A stretch of DNA of 64,000 nt from NCBI RefSeq assembly GCF_010499255.1, contig NZ_JAAGRN010000005.1, forward strand, positions 186,001-250,000, in the 5' to 3' direction. A program made the position numbers and the translations under genes. The notes under the pieces are model-generated. The model was not told the DNA's origin, did not search any database, and worked only from the letters and a program-made list of their open reading frames with translations. This document shows, piece after piece, positions 8,735 to 17,749 of this stretch (its first letter is position 1; the number at the start of each line of letters is the position of its first letter). This DNA comes from Sheuella amnicola. GTDB lineage: Bacteria > Pseudomonadota > Gammaproteobacteria > Burkholderiales > Burkholderiaceae_B.

Positions 8735-10264
8735 ATGACTGAAATCGAATTTAAAGCCCTCGCGGCACAAGGCTACAACCGAATCCCCTTGGTCGCGGAA
8801 ACATATGCCGACCTGGATACGCCGTTGGCCATTTACATGAAACTTGCCCACCAGGGACCTCAAGGCGGCAAAAACACCTGCCTGCTGGAGTCTGTCGTCG
8901 GCGGTGAGCGATTCGGTCGATATTCCTTTATCGGCTTGCCGGCGCGTAACGTGATCCGGGTGCGCGGCACCACAACCGAAGTGCTGCGCGATGATAAGGT
9001 GGTCGAAACCCATCAAGGCGATCCGCTCACGTTCATCGAAAACTATCAAAAAAGATTCAAAGTCGCGATACGCCCCGGCATACCGCGCTTTGCGGGCGGC
9101 CTGGCCGGCTACTTCGGTTATGACACCGTGCGCCATATCGAACCCACGCTTGGACCGGCAACCAAACCCTATCCGGCGGGCATGGGTGAAGGACCGCCTG
9201 ATATTCTGTTGCTTCAAACCGACGAAGTGGTGATCGTCGACAATCTGGCCGGACGTATCTACCTGATGGTGTATGCCGATCCGGCTGAGCCCGAAGCCTT
9301 CTCACGCGCGCAACAGCGCATCAAGGATTTGCGCATCAAATTGCGCAAGCCCGTCGATATCCCCTACAGCCACGCAAGCGTGGTCACCAAAGAAGAGCGC
9401 AACTTCGCCAAAGCGGATTACCTGGCCGCGGTCAGACGCGCCAAGGAATACATCGCCGCAGGCGACCTGATGCAGGTTCAAATCGGGCAGGTCATTAAAA
9501 AGCCCTTCAGCGACTCACCCCTATCGCTATACCGCTCGCTTCGCTCGCTGAACCCTTCGCCCTATATGTACTTCTGGAACTTCGGAGACTTTCACGTAGT
9601 TGGAGCATCCCCCGAAATTCTGGTGCGCCAGGAGGTGCTTCCCCTTGCCGAAGGACAAGCCAGCCCCGAAACCCGCATCACGATTCGTCCGCTGGCAGGC
9701 ACGCGCAAGCGCGGCGGCACTCCCGAAGAAGACGCGGCGCTGGCCCAAGAGTTGCTGGCCGATCCCAAAGAGCGCGCCGAACACGTCATGCTGATCGATC
9801 TGGCACGCAACGACGTAGGCCGTGTAGCCAAAATCGGAACGGTCGAAGTCACCGACACCATGGTCATCGAACGCTATTCGCACGTCATGCATTTGGTATC
9901 CAACGTGGCCGCGACGTTAAATGACGGCATGAGCAACATGGATGTTTTACGAGCGTCGTTCCCGGCTGGCACCTTGACCGGAGCCCCTAAAGTGCGTGCG
10001 ATGGAAATGATCGATGAGCTTGAGCCTGTTCGCCGCGGTATCTATGGCGGCGCAGCCGGCTACTTGAGTTATGGCGGCGAAATGGATGTCGCGATCGCGA
10101 TTCGCACGGGCATCATCAAAGACGGCATGTTGTATGTGCAGGCCGCCGCCGGCATCGTAGCCGACTCTGATCCGGAAAAAGAATGGCTGGAAACCGAAGC
10201 CAAGGCCCGAGCTGTGTTGCGGGCGGCCGAACAAGTGCAAAACGGCCTGGACGAGCCGTTCTGA
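8735..10264 (+). CDS. trpE: Anthranilate synthase component I
   Basis: 509 residues, full length. The N-terminal domain carries the tryptophan feedback-site motif LLESVVGG; the C-terminal chorismate-binding domain has [49 protein letters not shown] and a terminal [14 protein letters not shown]. It converts chorismate and ammonia (from TrpG) to anthranilate, the first committed step to tryptophan. It is the first structural gene after the attenuator and is followed 20 bases later by trpG. Confidence 0.97.
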   Translation: MTEIEFKALAAQGYNRIPLVAETYADLDTPLAIYMKLAHQGPQGGKNTCLLESVVGGERFGRYSFIGLPARNVIRVRGTTTEVLRDDKVVETHQGDPLTFIENYQKRFKVAIRPGIPRFAGGLAGYFGYDTVRHIEPTLGPATKPYPAGMGEGPPDILLLQTDEVVIVDNLAGRIYLMVYADPAEPEAFSRAQQRIKDLRIKLRKPVDIPYSHASVVTKEERNFAKADYLAAVRRAKEYIAAGDLMQVQIGQVIKKPFSDSPLSLYRSLRSLNPSPYMYFWNFGDFHVVGASPEILVRQEVLPLAEGQASPETRITIRPLAGTRKRGGTPEEDAALAQELLADPKERAEHVMLIDLARNDVGRVAKIGTVEVTDTMVIERYSHVMHLVSNVAATLNDGMSNMDVLRASFPAGTLTGAPKVRAMEMIDELEPVRRGIYGGAAGYLSYGGEMDVAIAIRTGIIKDGMLYVQAAAGIVADSDPEKEWLETEAKARAVLRAAEQVQNGLDEPF

Positions 10265-10284
10265 AAACAAACAGGATAGATGCC

Positions 10285-10872
10285 ATGCTTTTAATGATCG
10301 ACAACTACGACTCTTTTACCTATAACCTGGTTCAGTACTTCGGCGAACTTGGCGAGGATGTGCGCGTATTTCGCAACGACCAGATCACGCTTGAACAAAT
10401 CGACGCACTCAAGCCCGATCACATCTGCATTTCACCCGGCCCGCGCTCACCCGCCGAAGCCGGCTTGTCCATCGATGTGATCAAACGCTACGCAGGCAAA
10501 ATCCCGATTTTGGGCGTATGTCTCGGGCATCAGGCGATCGGCGCCGCTTTTGGCGGCGACATCATCCGCGCCAAAGAAATCATGCACGGCAAAACATCGG
10601 AAATCACCCACAAAGGCACCGACATTTTCAAAGGACTGCCTTCGCCCTATACCGTGATCCGTTACCACTCCTTAGCGATTGATCGCAACACGCTGCCGGA
10701 TTGCCTTGAAATCACAGCCGAAACCGCCGACGGCGAGATCATGGGCGTACGTCACAAAACACTGCCTATTTATGGAGTACAGTTCCATCCCGAATCCGTA
10801 CTGAGCGAGCACGGCCACGCACTGCTACGCAATTTTCTCGAGTTGGACGCAAGCAAAAAGGATGCGGCATGA
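10285..10872 (+). CDS. trpG: Anthranilate synthase component II (glutamine amidotransferase)
   Basis: 195 residues of class I glutamine amidotransferase. The catalytic triad is visible as Cys in [10 protein letters not shown] and His/Glu in [13 protein letters not shown]; the N-terminus [18 protein letters not shown] is characteristic. It releases ammonia from glutamine for TrpE (and possibly for PabB). The frame is open to 10183 inside trpE, but the ATG at 10285 has an AGGATA ribosome site and gives the standard length. Its stop overlaps the trpD start (ATGA), indicating translational coupling. Confidence 0.96.
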   Translation: MLLMIDNYDSFTYNLVQYFGELGEDVRVFRNDQITLEQIDALKPDHICISPGPRSPAEAGLSIDVIKRYAGKIPILGVCLGHQAIGAAFGGDIIRAKEIMHGKTSEITHKGTDIFKGLPSPYTVIRYHSLAIDRNTLPDCLEITAETADGEIMGVRHKTLPIYGVQFHPESVLSEHGHALLRNFLELDASKKDAA

Positions 10873-11897
10873 TCACCCCGGTCGAAGCATTGAATCGATG
10901 CATTGAGCATCGCGAAATTTTCCACGATGAGATGCTGCACCTGATGCGCATGCTCATGCGCAACGAGCTGTCGCCGACAATCGCCTCCGCCTTGCTCATG
11001 GGACTACGCGTCAAAAAAGAAACCGTCGGAGAGATCACCGCAGCAGCGCAAGTCATGCGTGAATTCGCCACCCCTGTCAATGTCGCTAATCCGCAAGATA
11101 TGGTGGACATGTGTGGCACGGGGGGCGATGGCAGCAACACCTTTAATATCTCGACCACCGCCATGTTCGTAGCCGCTGCGGCGGGTGTACCGATCGCCAA
11201 ACACGGCGGTCGCAGTTCATCCTCATCCTCCGGCAGCGCGGATGTGCTTGAAGCACTCGGTGCCAATCTGAATCTCACGCCCGATCAAGTGGCCCAATGC
11301 ATACAGGAAGTCGGCATTGGATTCATGTTTGCCCCCGCGCACCATGGCGCCATGAAAAACATCGCTCCGATCCGCAAAGAACTCGGCGTGCGCACCATAT
11401 TCAACATTCTGGGGCCGCTGACTAACCCGGCCGGTGCGGGCAACCAGTTGATGGGGGTGTTCCACCCGGATCTGGTCGGCATTCTCGTGCGGGTATTACA
11501 GCAGCTTGGTTCGCGTCACGTCATGATCGTTCACGGAAAAGATGGCATGGACGAGGCCTCGCTCGGCGCAGGCACATTGGTCGGTGAACTGAAAGACGGC
11601 GTGATCAGCGAGTATGAAATACATCCAGAAGACTTCGGTCTCACCATGATGTCCAATCGCACCATCAAAGTCGACGGCAAAGAGGAGTCGCGCGAACGCG
11701 TCCTCGAAGCGCTGAACAATCAACCCGGCACGGCTCGCGATATCGTCGCATTGAATGCGGGCCTCGCCATTTATGTCGGCAACAAGGCCGGAACGATCAA
11801 ACAAGGTATCGACATGGCATTCGAAGCACTTGCCAGCGGTGCCGCGCGCCAGAAGCTCGATGCCTTTTGCGCGCTTACACGGAAGTTTGCAGCATGA
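10869..11897 (+). CDS. trpD: Anthranilate phosphoribosyltransferase
   Basis: 342 residues, full length. The PRPP-binding loop [17 protein letters not shown], the [21 protein letters not shown] motif and the [11 protein letters not shown] stretch are diagnostic. It joins anthranilate to PRPP to make N-(5'-phosphoribosyl)anthranilate. ATGA overlaps on both sides, with trpG upstream and trpC downstream, show tight coupling inside the trp operon. Confidence 0.97.
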   Translation: MITPVEALNRCIEHREIFHDEMLHLMRMLMRNELSPTIASALLMGLRVKKETVGEITAAAQVMREFATPVNVANPQDMVDMCGTGGDGSNTFNISTTAMFVAAAAGVPIAKHGGRSSSSSSGSADVLEALGANLNLTPDQVAQCIQEVGIGFMFAPAHHGAMKNIAPIRKELGVRTIFNILGPLTNPAGAGNQLMGVFHPDLVGILVRVLQQLGSRHVMIVHGKDGMDEASLGAGTLVGELKDGVISEYEIHPEDFGLTMMSNRTIKVDGKEESRERVLEALNNQPGTARDIVALNAGLAIYVGNKAGTIKQGIDMAFEALASGAARQKLDAFCALTRKFAA

Positions 11898-12682
11898 GCG
11901 ATATTCTCAAGAAAATTCTCGCAGTCAAAGCGGAAGAAGTAGCCGCCGCACGTAAATTGCGCAGCCAAGCCGATCTGCTGCGTGAAGCATTGGCTCGCAA
12001 GGATTTGCGAGGCTTTGCGCAAGCCATCGAAAACAAGATCTCACAGGGGCGTGCCGGCGTCATTGCCGAAATCAAAAAGGCATCGCCATCCAAAGGCATT
12101 CTGCGCGAAAACTTTCACCCCGCAGACATCGCAGTGACGTATGCCAAACACGGCGCAGCTTGCCTGTCGGTGTTGACCGATGTGCAGTTTTTCCATGGAT
12201 CGCACGACTATCTGCGTCAGGCGCGGGCAGCTTGCGACCTGCCCGTGATTCGCAAAGATTTTATCGTCGATCCCTACCAGATCATTTCGGCACGCGCGAT
12301 GGGAGCGGATTGCATTTTGTTGATCGTCTCGGCGCTCACGCGCGATCAACTGCTCGATTTCGAAGCGCTGGCGATCGAGCTGGGCATGGACGTACTCGTG
12401 GAAGTGCACGATGCCGACGAGCTCGCAATCGCACTCGACATGAAAACTACTCTTCTTGGCATCAACAACCGCAATTTGCGCACTTTTGAAACGTCACTTA
12501 AAAACACGCTTGATTTGCTGCCTCGCATCCCGGCAAACAAACGGGTTGTCACCGAGAGCGGCATCCTTCACCCCGAAGACGTCAAGCTCATGCGCGATCA
12601 TGGTGTGCACGCCTTTCTGGTGGGCGAAGCCTTCATGCGCGCGGCGGACCCCGGCGTGGAGCTCGAAAGATTGTTCGCATAG
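11894..12682 (+). CDS. trpC: Indole-3-glycerol phosphate synthase
   Basis: 262 residues, monofunctional (not fused to TrpF). Motifs include [13 protein letters not shown] with catalytic Lys, [44 protein letters not shown] and VTESGI. It closes the indole ring from CdRP. The start is the ATG at 11894, overlapping the trpD stop as ATGA; an open frame 27 bases upstream is a run-in. It is the last trp gene here: trpF, trpB and trpA are not in the window, as is common in Betaproteobacteria where they form a separate cluster. Confidence 0.96.
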   Translation: MSDILKKILAVKAEEVAAARKLRSQADLLREALARKDLRGFAQAIENKISQGRAGVIAEIKKASPSKGILRENFHPADIAVTYAKHGAACLSVLTDVQFFHGSHDYLRQARAACDLPVIRKDFIVDPYQIISARAMGADCILLIVSALTRDQLLDFEALAIELGMDVLVEVHDADELAIALDMKTTLLGINNRNLRTFETSLKNTLDLLPRIPANKRVVTESGILHPEDVKLMRDHGVHAFLVGEAFMRAADPGVELERLFA

Positions 12683-12738
12683 CGATCCCGCCTTTTTAGA
12701 TCTATGCTTGACTGATACTCAATCAAATCCGAGGCATC

Positions 12739-14211
12739 ATGTTTCAGGAAGCGGAAGCGGATCCAAGTCTGTCTCAAGTCGAATTCAAGCGCCTTGAAGA
12801 GCAACTCAGGGTCAAACTCGTCAACGAGCAATATCGACATCTGAAACAGCGTGATCGGGCTTTGTTGATCATGGTGGCCGGTATCGATGGCGCAGGCAAG
12901 GGCGAAACCATCAACTTGCTCAACGAATGGATGGATCCCCGTCACATCCACACTATTGCGTTTCCCGAGCCGACAGAACATGACAACATGTATCCGGCCG
13001 CGAGGCGCTTCTGGATGAGGCTGCCGCAAAAAGGTGAAATCGCCATCGCATTCGGATCCGGCTACACCAGGCTTTTTCATCAAGCCGCAAAAAAGGATCT
13101 CGATCACGATCAGCTCGAGAAAAATATCCTCTTCATGCGCAGATTCGAATCGAATCTAGTGGCAAATGGCGTTCAAGTCATCAAGCTCTGGTTCCATCTT
13201 TCGCGCGATGCGCAACACGAACGATTCAAAACGCTGCTGGCTAACCCGTCAACGGCCTGGCAGGTCGATAAGCTGGATTTAAAAGCGCATAAAAAATTCA
13301 AGTCGATCCGCCGTGCTGGACAACTGATCATCGAATCGACCGATGCGCCGCACTCTCCCTGGATTATCATTCCCAGCGCCGACCCCAAAATACGCGCAGT
13401 ACGCACTGCGCAAACCATCCTGCGCGCACTCAAAACGCCATCCGTCAAAGTCCCGCCATTTCACGATCCGGGCGCGCTTGCTCCGCTTAACAACCCTCGC
13501 AATCCGCTTGATCATTTGCCCGAAAGCGCAACCATTTCCAAGCCGGAATACGATACCGAAATCCTGCAATGGCAAAATCGGCTGGCACAAGCAGTTCGGA
13601 GCAAACGATTCAAAAACAAAGCGCTTGCTGTTGTCTTTGAGGGCATGGATGCAGCCGGCAAAGGCGGAGCGATCCGCCGCATCACCAGAGCAATCGATGC
13701 ACGGCAATTCAACATCATGCCTGTATCCGCGCCCAATCCGACCGAGCATGCGCTGCCCTATCTGTGGCGATTCTGGAAGAATGTGCCCGGCCATGGGCGC
13801 ATCTCCATTTTCGATCGATCATGGTATGGTCGTGTTCTGGTCGAAAGGGTTGAGAAGCTCATCCCTCGCCGCGACTGGACTCGCGCGTATGCTGAAATCA
13901 ACGACTTCGAAACGCAATTGACGGATCATGGCATTCTCGTTTTGAAATTCTGGCTAGCCATTACGCCCGAAGAACAACTCAAGCGGTTCAAAGAGCGCGA
14001 ACACTCGGAATACAAGCAATTTAAAATCACAAGCGAAGACTGGCGCAATCGACGCAAATGGAAATCCTACGAGCAAGCGGCACGAGACATGTTCACCCAC
14101 ACCGATACACCGACCGCACCCTGGCATGTCCTGGATGCCAATGACAAACGGCATGCCCGCGTTCAAGTGCTCAAGAAAATAGTGCAGGCATTAGAGAACG
14201 ATCATGACTGA
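12739..14211 (+). CDS. Two-domain PPK2 family kinase, probable polyphosphate:AMP phosphotransferase
   Basis: 490 residues made of two tandem PPK2 domains. Domain 1 (about 10-240) has the P-loop GIDGAGKG; domain 2 (about 255-490) has GMDAAGKGG and the lid-type motif FDRSWYGRVLVERVE. In domain 1 the matching lid reads FGSGYTRLF, lacking the Asp-Arg pair, so domain 1 may be less active or inactive. Two-domain PPK2 proteins of this size (class II) use polyphosphate to phosphorylate AMP to ADP. It follows trpC after 56 bases and overlaps the next gene by eight bases. The exact nucleotide preference cannot be read by eye. Confidence 0.85.
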   Translation: MFQEAEADPSLSQVEFKRLEEQLRVKLVNEQYRHLKQRDRALLIMVAGIDGAGKGETINLLNEWMDPRHIHTIAFPEPTEHDNMYPAARRFWMRLPQKGEIAIAFGSGYTRLFHQAAKKDLDHDQLEKNILFMRRFESNLVANGVQVIKLWFHLSRDAQHERFKTLLANPSTAWQVDKLDLKAHKKFKSIRRAGQLIIESTDAPHSPWIIIPSADPKIRAVRTAQTILRALKTPSVKVPPFHDPGALAPLNNPRNPLDHLPESATISKPEYDTEILQWQNRLAQAVRSKRFKNKALAVVFEGMDAAGKGGAIRRITRAIDARQFNIMPVSAPNPTEHALPYLWRFWKNVPGHGRISIFDRSWYGRVLVERVEKLIPRRDWTRAYAEINDFETQLTDHGILVLKFWLAITPEEQLKRFKEREHSEYKQFKITSEDWRNRRKWKSYEQAARDMFTHTDTPTAPWHVLDANDKRHARVQVLKKIVQALENDHD

Positions 14212-14650
14212 CTGCGTGCTCTGCAATAGCGATGGTGGAACACTGCTCTGGCATAACGATACCTTGCGCGTGATCGACGCCTGCGATGCGGCATATCCGG
14301 CATTCACCCGCGTCATCTGGAAAGCGCATGTCGCCGAGATGACCGACCTGACCGTGCAACAGCAGCAAGAGTTGATGGCCATCGTTTTGCTTGTCGAAAA
14401 AACGCAGCGCGATGTCCTTCGACCCGATAAAATCAATCTCGCCGCATTCGGCAACATGGTGCCGCACCTGCACTGGCATATCATTCCGAGATGGCGGGAC
14501 GACCTCCATTTCCCGCAGCCGGTCTGGGCCGAACCGCCCGCAGCAAATATCGCAAACAAGCAGGCCCAAGCGCAGCGGCTAGCGAGCACAACCGAACGGA
14601 TGCACACATATCATCGAACGCTGATAGAAGCTTTAAACCAAAAAATCTAA
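14204..14650 (+). CDS. HIT family protein
   Basis: 148 residues. The histidine triad is present as HLHWHIIP (His-phi-His-phi-His with Trp and Ile between), preceded by the conserved NMVPHLH context. N-terminal Cys residues (CVLC) are typical of this subgroup. HIT proteins hydrolyse or transfer nucleotides at phosphoramide or dinucleotide bonds. It overlaps the PPK2 gene by eight bases, so the two are probably translated together and may both act on adenylates; that link is inference. Confidence 0.88.
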   Translation: MTDCVLCNSDGGTLLWHNDTLRVIDACDAAYPAFTRVIWKAHVAEMTDLTVQQQQELMAIVLLVEKTQRDVLRPDKINLAAFGNMVPHLHWHIIPRWRDDLHFPQPVWAEPPAANIANKQAQAQRLASTTERMHTYHRTLIEALNQKI

Positions 14651-14655
14651 TCGCA

Positions 14656-14697
14656 AAAATTAATCACACAAATTAATCCGCATAATTAATCGCATAA
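14656..14697 (+). repeat. Short AT-rich tandem repeat
   Basis: Three imperfect copies of a 12-13 base unit around AATTAATC-CGCAT follow one another in the gap before a Bug receptor gene. No function can be assigned; it could be promoter sequence or a regulator-binding array. Confidence 0.5.
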
Positions 14698-14722
14698 TTT
14701 CACGAATCAAACGGGAGTCCAC

Positions 14723-15730
14723 ATGAAACGTCGCATCTTCGCAAAGCAATGCTTGCAGACAGCCATCACTTTAGGCCTGTCTCTGTCAGGCGCGGTAGCA
14801 TTGTCACCGATAGCCGTCGCACAAACTGCCGCCAAATTTCCAAATCAAGCCATTACCATGGTTGTCCCGCAAGCACCTGGCGGCACCAATGACATCGTTG
14901 CCAGACTCATCGCTGCGGAGCTTGCCGAAGAACTCAAGCAGCCTGTCATCGTGGCCAACAAGACTGGCGCCGGCGGCAATATCGGCACCGAACAAACCAA
15001 ACGCGCGACCCCGGATGGATACACGCTGCTTATGACCGTCAACAGCGCGCAAGCGATTAACCCTTCGCTCTACAAATCGGTCGGTTTCGATCCAGTCAAA
15101 GACTTCGCACCGATCACGACAATCGGTTCGGTTCCGAATGTGCTTTTGGTCAATCCCAACTTTCCGGCCAAAACGCTGGATGAGTTCATCGCGTTGATCA
15201 AGGCCAACCCGGGCAAGTATCAATATGCCTCAGCAGGCAATGGCACGCTTAACCATCTTTTGGGCGCCATGCTTGATCAGCGCGCAGGCCTGAAGATGGA
15301 GCACATCCCTTACAAAGGTGTTGGCCCGGCGATGGTCGATGTACTCGGCGGCCAAGTGCCAATCGTCTTTGCCAGCCTGCCCTCATCGCTAGCCAACATT
15401 CGTGATGGCAAATTGCGTGCCCTTGGGGTCAGCACCGAAAAACGCAATCCTGCCCTGCCCGACGTGCCTGCCATTGGTGAAAAAATCCCCGGCTTCGGTG
15501 GCGATTTGTGGATTGCCTTGTTTGGCGTAGCCGGCACGTCGCCCGAGGTGATCAATACGCTGTATCAGGCTACTGCTCGCGTGATGCAAAAGCCTTCGGT
15601 GCAAAAGAAGCTTTCGGATCAAGGCGTCGAACTGGCTTTCGACACACCTGACCAACTGAAAGCTCGTCTCGAAAAAGACATCGTCAAATGGCGCGAAATC
15701 GTGAATGCTTCCGGCGCGCGTGTCGATTAA
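14723..15730 (+). CDS. Bug/TctC-type tripartite tricarboxylate receptor
   Basis: 335 residues. A long signal peptide (about 1-33, ending AVAQTAAK) precedes the Bug fold with family markers ITMVVPQAPGGTNDIVAR, ANKTGAGGNIGTE, PDGYTLL, IPYKGVGPAMVDVLGGQ. These periplasmic proteins capture carboxylates or related small molecules. No tctA/tctB genes are nearby, as is usual for most Bug proteins. It lies 37 bases before a CitE-like lyase gene on the same strand, which may point to an organic-acid ligand that feeds that enzyme (inference). First of four Bug genes in the window. Confidence 0.92.
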   Translation: MKRRIFAKQCLQTAITLGLSLSGAVALSPIAVAQTAAKFPNQAITMVVPQAPGGTNDIVARLIAAELAEELKQPVIVANKTGAGGNIGTEQTKRATPDGYTLLMTVNSAQAINPSLYKSVGFDPVKDFAPITTIGSVPNVLLVNPNFPAKTLDEFIALIKANPGKYQYASAGNGTLNHLLGAMLDQRAGLKMEHIPYKGVGPAMVDVLGGQVPIVFASLPSSLANIRDGKLRALGVSTEKRNPALPDVPAIGEKIPGFGGDLWIALFGVAGTSPEVINTLYQATARVMQKPSVQKKLSDQGVELAFDTPDQLKARLEKDIVKWREIVNASGARVD

Positions 15731-15767
15731 CATTTTTAACAACAATTAAATTGGACCTATTTACGTA

Positions 15768-16679
15768 ATGACTACTGCAACTCCCTTTAGCTGGCGTTCA
15801 ATGCTGTTTGTGCCTGCAAGCAGCGATCGTTTTCTCGAAAGCGCTTTGCGCCGTCCAACCGACGCCATTCAACTCGATCTGGAAGACAGCGTTGCGCCCG
15901 ACCTGAAAGATGGCGCGCGTGCCCGCATCGGCGAACTTGCCGATCGCGCCTCAGCCGCAGGCTATGACGTCATCGTCCGCATCAATCGCCCCTGGCGCAT
16001 GATGGTGCGCGATATCGAAGCATGCGTTCGCCAGTCGGTTAAAGCCCTGACCCTGCCTAAAGTGCCTGACGGCTCTTTTATTCGCGCCGTATCTGAAATT
16101 CTGGACGAGTGCGAACTCGAAGCAGGTTTGCCGATTGGCCACACCCGCCTGATCGCCATGGTCGAAGATGCCGAAGGTCTGCACAACATGGACAATATCG
16201 CTCAGTCGCACCCACGGCTCTGCGCCATGATTGTCGGAGCCGAAGATCTGGCTGTATCGCTACGCATGGCGGTCGACAATGACGGACTGTATGTACCCAA
16301 CGTGATGGCTGTCGCCGCCTGCCGTCGTGCCGGCATTGCGCCGATTGGTTTTGTCGGTTCCGTTGCGGATTTCGCAGACAAGGAAAAATTCCGTGCCACC
16401 GTGCAACGTGCCGCCAAGCTGGGATTCGAAGGCGCTTTTTGCATCCATCCATCACAAGTTGAGGCCGCTAACGAAGCCTTTAGTCCCCCTGCCGCAAGCG
16501 TCGAACGCGCCCGCGCCTTGCTTGAGGTATACGAGGCAGAATGCAAAGCCGGACGAGCAGCGTGCACGTTTGAAGGTCGCATGGTCGACGCCCCAGTCGC
16601 CATGCAGGCCAGACTGATTCTCCAGCGTCATTCGGCGCTCGAGGCAATGTTGGCGCGCAGACAATCGGTCAAATCTTAA
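15768..16679 (+). CDS. HpcH/HpaI aldolase / citrate lyase beta (CitE-like) family protein
   Basis: 303 residues. The fold is recognised from RSMLFVPASSDRFLESAL, IQLDLEDSVAPD with metal-binding acidic residues, VRINRP with the conserved Arg, ALTLPKV, IAMVEDAEGL with the second metal-ligand Glu, and GAFCIHPSQVE. Family members cleave CoA esters of hydroxyacids such as citramalyl- or malyl-CoA, or act as aldolases. The substrate is unknown here. It is paired with a Bug receptor upstream. No citD/citF partners are present, so it is not part of a citrate lyase complex. Confidence 0.88.
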   Translation: MTTATPFSWRSMLFVPASSDRFLESALRRPTDAIQLDLEDSVAPDLKDGARARIGELADRASAAGYDVIVRINRPWRMMVRDIEACVRQSVKALTLPKVPDGSFIRAVSEILDECELEAGLPIGHTRLIAMVEDAEGLHNMDNIAQSHPRLCAMIVGAEDLAVSLRMAVDNDGLYVPNVMAVAACRRAGIAPIGFVGSVADFADKEKFRATVQRAAKLGFEGAFCIHPSQVEAANEAFSPPAASVERARALLEVYEAECKAGRAACTFEGRMVDAPVAMQARLILQRHSALEAMLARRQSVKS

Positions 16680-16695
16680 ACGACTCTTTGCCGAT

Positions 16696-17421
16696 ATGCC
16701 CGCCAATCAGTTGCTTGATCCTGACCTGCAGGCACAATGCATGACTCTTTGCGCCACATGGCGCAAAGTGCTTGCCGTCCCCACAGTCACTCAGGCTATT
16801 TCCGATCTCTGCCGGATGTTGAAATCCCGCTGCGAGGCCGGCGCCACGATCTATCCGCAAGATCCATTTCGCGCGTTACGCACCTTGAATCCTTCGGATA
16901 TCAAGGTGGTGATCCTCGGGCAAGACCCTTACCACGGCCCCGGGCAAGCACAAGGGCTGGCGTTTTCGGTTCCGGATGACATGGCTCGTCCCCCGAGTCT
17001 TAGAAACATATTCCTCGAAATCGACCGCGAGTTTTCCGACACGATCCTAGCGGCGCCGGCACGCAATGACCTCACGCGCTGGGCTACACAAGGTGTTTTA
17101 CTGTTAAACACAGTCCTGACAGTAGAAGACGGCAAACCGGCATCCCATGCCAAGATGGGCTGGGAGGTCGTGACCGATGCGCTCATCGAGGCGGTCGCAA
17201 CCGACTCTGCGCCGAAAGTCTTCATGCTGTGGGGAAATCATGCGCAAGCTAAACGCAGTTTGATCGAAAACCGGGGACAACATCTGATTCTGATGGCCAA
17301 CCATCCCTCGCCACTCTCAGCCAGGCGCCCCCCCGTCCCCTTCCTAGGTTGTGATCATTTCATGCAGGCAAATGAATGGCTTTTGCAACAAAATCGCCAA
17401 CCCATTGACTGGAAAGAATAA
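16696..17421 (+). CDS. ung: Uracil-DNA glycosylase, family 1
   Basis: 241 residues. The catalytic water-activating loop GQDPYHGPGQAQGLAFSVP, the Asn-containing LLLNTVLTVE segment, and the DNA-intercalation loop region NHPSPLSARRP are all present. Ung removes uracil from DNA to start base excision repair. It follows the CitE-like gene after 16 bases but is functionally unrelated. The usual His-Pro-Ser-Pro-Leu-Ser motif is intact, so the protein should be active. Confidence 0.96.
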   Translation: MPANQLLDPDLQAQCMTLCATWRKVLAVPTVTQAISDLCRMLKSRCEAGATIYPQDPFRALRTLNPSDIKVVILGQDPYHGPGQAQGLAFSVPDDMARPPSLRNIFLEIDREFSDTILAAPARNDLTRWATQGVLLLNTVLTVEDGKPASHAKMGWEVVTDALIEAVATDSAPKVFMLWGNHAQAKRSLIENRGQHLILMANHPSPLSARRPPVPFLGCDHFMQANEWLLQQNRQPIDWKE

Positions 17422-17749
17422 ATATTTTTACCAAAGGGTTTACCCCAATAAAAAAAGCAGGTATAGTTCGGGCACTGCAATTTTGTATTTGGCACCCGCG
17501 CAACCCTAGTTTGAAATTTTCAGCGCACCGCAGCTCTGATGGGCTTGACCCAATCAGGTGCCTTTCATCATCGATTCCTGACCTCCTTTCCTTTCGTGGG
17601 CAGCTTTTAATGATCCAGTCATCCTGGATCCACTAGCCCAGACGTTCGGTTGATTCGGTCGGCACGATGCTCGATTCAACCGACTACCGCCGGTCAACCA
17701 AAATCCCGGGCTGCGTCATGTAAGGCCATTTATGGCCCAAAGGAAAGTC
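17422..17749 (+). other. Structured leader region of the RhlE-like helicase gene
   Basis: This 328-base gap contains no convincing gene. It has several strong inverted repeats: GGGTTTACCC (17436-17445); GATCCAG/CTGGATC around a 5-base loop (17612-17630); CGGTTGATTCG/CGATTCAACCG, one mismatch (17647-17682); and GGCCAT-TT-ATGGCC (17724-17737), which lies just before the ribosome site AAAGGA. Long structured leaders are known for DEAD-box helicase mRNAs and can serve autoregulation or cold response; that role is inference here. Confidence 0.55.

Noticed and set aside
8378-9217. 279-codon frame on the minus strand over gph end, trp leader and trpE
   Set aside because: It would run through the trp attenuator and is antisense to trpE; no homology pattern seen.
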